Assembly: GCA_046482855.1 (NCBI GenBank)
Contig: JAWOEH010000116.1
Span: forward strand, 1 to 5,269
Direction: 5' to 3'
Source of the DNA: CAYVSF01 sp046482855
GTDB lineage: Bacteria; Bacteroidota; Bacteroidia; Bacteroidales; UBA12077
Length of the DNA: 5,269 nt
Both the position numbers and the translations under genes were made by a program. Below are positions 4,829-5,269 of this stretch, piece after piece. The number at the start of each line of letters is the position of its first letter. Positions within the stretch are counted from its first letter, which is position 1. The notes beneath the pieces were generated by a model, which worked only from the letters and a program-made list of their open reading frames with translations, ran no database searches and had not been told where the DNA came from.

Positions 4829-5269
4829 TTAAATTTGAAAGCCCAGAGCAGCCTCCTGCGCATTTCTTATTTCCACTCTGCTGGTATGATAAACTCGGGA
4901 ATAGGCAGGTACCGATTGTGTTAACCACACATTCCCTCCAATCACACTGCTGTGTCCGATGACTGTTTTGCCTCCCAAAATGGTACTTCCCGCATATAGC
5001 ACCACATCATTCTCAATGGTAGGATGCCGTTTTGTTCGGGCATCCTCCTTTCGTACAGTAAGCGCTCCCAGGGTTACGCCCTGATAGATGCGAACTCTGT
5101 CCCCAATTTTGGTGGTCTCCCCAATAACAATGCCGGTACCATGATCAATGAAAAATGATTTCCCAATAGTAGCACCGGGGTGAATATCGATACCCGTTTG
5201 AGCATGAGCAATCTCAGCAAGCATCCGCGGCAGCACAGGAACCTGCTGCTGGTAAAGCTGATGAGCTAA
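4829..5269 (-). CDS. cysE: Serine O-acetyltransferase, C-terminal part (5' end outside window)
   Basis: CysE transfers acetyl from acetyl-CoA to serine, the first step of cysteine synthesis. The frame stays open to the right edge, giving 146 residues; the GTG at 5236 is internal because conserved sequence (AHQLYQQQVPVLPR) precedes it. The visible part is the left-handed beta-helix of hexapeptide repeats. Asp28 in TGIDIHPGA and His43 in FIDHGTG keep the 15-residue spacing of the E. coli catalytic pair Asp143/His158. KRHPTI (His82) matches the E. coli His193 region. The protein ends in GFQI; a C-terminal Ile is the residue that inserts into the CysK active site in the cysteine synthase complex, and cysK is the next gene. 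Feedback inhibition by cysteine is usual in this family but cannot be judged without the N-terminal half. The promoter must lie beyond the window. Confidence 0.95.
   Translation of the reverse strand, partial: LAHQLYQQQVPVLPRMLAEIAHAQTGIDIHPGATIGKSFFIDHGTGIVIGETTKIGDRVRIYQGVTLGALTVRKEDARTKRHPTIENDVVLYAGSTILGGKTVIGHSSVIGGNVWLTQSVPAYSRVYHTSRVEIRNAQEAALGFQI

Noticed and set aside
4829..5236. Start of cysE at the GTG at 5236
   Set aside because: The frame remains open to the window edge and the preceding residues (AHQLYQQQVP) fit the conserved serine acetyltransferase sequence, so the gene is truncated by the window.

Overview
The window looks like an ordinary chromosomal stretch from a member of the Bacteroidota. 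The evidence is three promoter cores of the type TAnnTTTG (the Bacteroidota -7 element), weak or absent Shine-Dalgarno sequences before most genes, the fragment of an outer-membrane-barrel-like protein of a kind common in that phylum, and protein sequences that read as Bacteroidota-type GlnRS, FolB, CysK and CysE. I cannot place it below phylum from sequence alone. I see no mobile element, CRISPR array, integrase or phage gene.

Layout, left to right. (1) 1-926, plus strand: the C-terminal 307 residues of a large protein whose start lies outside the window, probably an outer-membrane beta-barrel-like domain, possibly the tail of an M1-peptidase-like protein. (2) 932-1174, minus: a small conserved-looking protein of unknown function, convergent with gene 1. 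(3) 1284-1437, minus: a complete single-gene tRNA unit, consisting of promoter, tRNA-Cys(GCA) and intrinsic terminator. (4) 1443-1979, minus: a two-gene operon, folB (dihydroneopterin aldolase) followed 3 bases later by a 60-residue CWC-type cysteine-rich protein. (5) 1980-2136: a compact divergent promoter region whose two -7 elements have the same eight bases. Each promoter is also covered by its own perfect inverted repeat. (6) 2137-3843, plus: glnS, full-length glutaminyl-tRNA synthetase. (7) 3851-3875: a strong hairpin terminator between convergent glnS and cysK, probably used from both sides. (8) 3884 to the right edge, minus: cysE (N-terminus cut off) followed by cysK, the two-step pathway from serine to cysteine.

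The genes fall into housekeeping roles: aminoacylation and tRNA supply (glnS, tRNA-Cys), folate synthesis (folB) and cysteine synthesis (cysE-cysK). The visible CysE fragment ends in isoleucine, the residue that docks into the CysK active site in the cysteine synthase complex, so the adjacent pair probably forms that complex. Cysteine recurs across the window (tRNA-Cys, a Cys-rich mini-protein, cysE-cysK), but these are separate transcription units and the theme may be coincidence. I found no convincing undescribed system. The parts most worth a second look are the inverted repeats over the glnS and folB promoters, the folB-coupled CWC mini-protein, and the 80-residue unknown protein.
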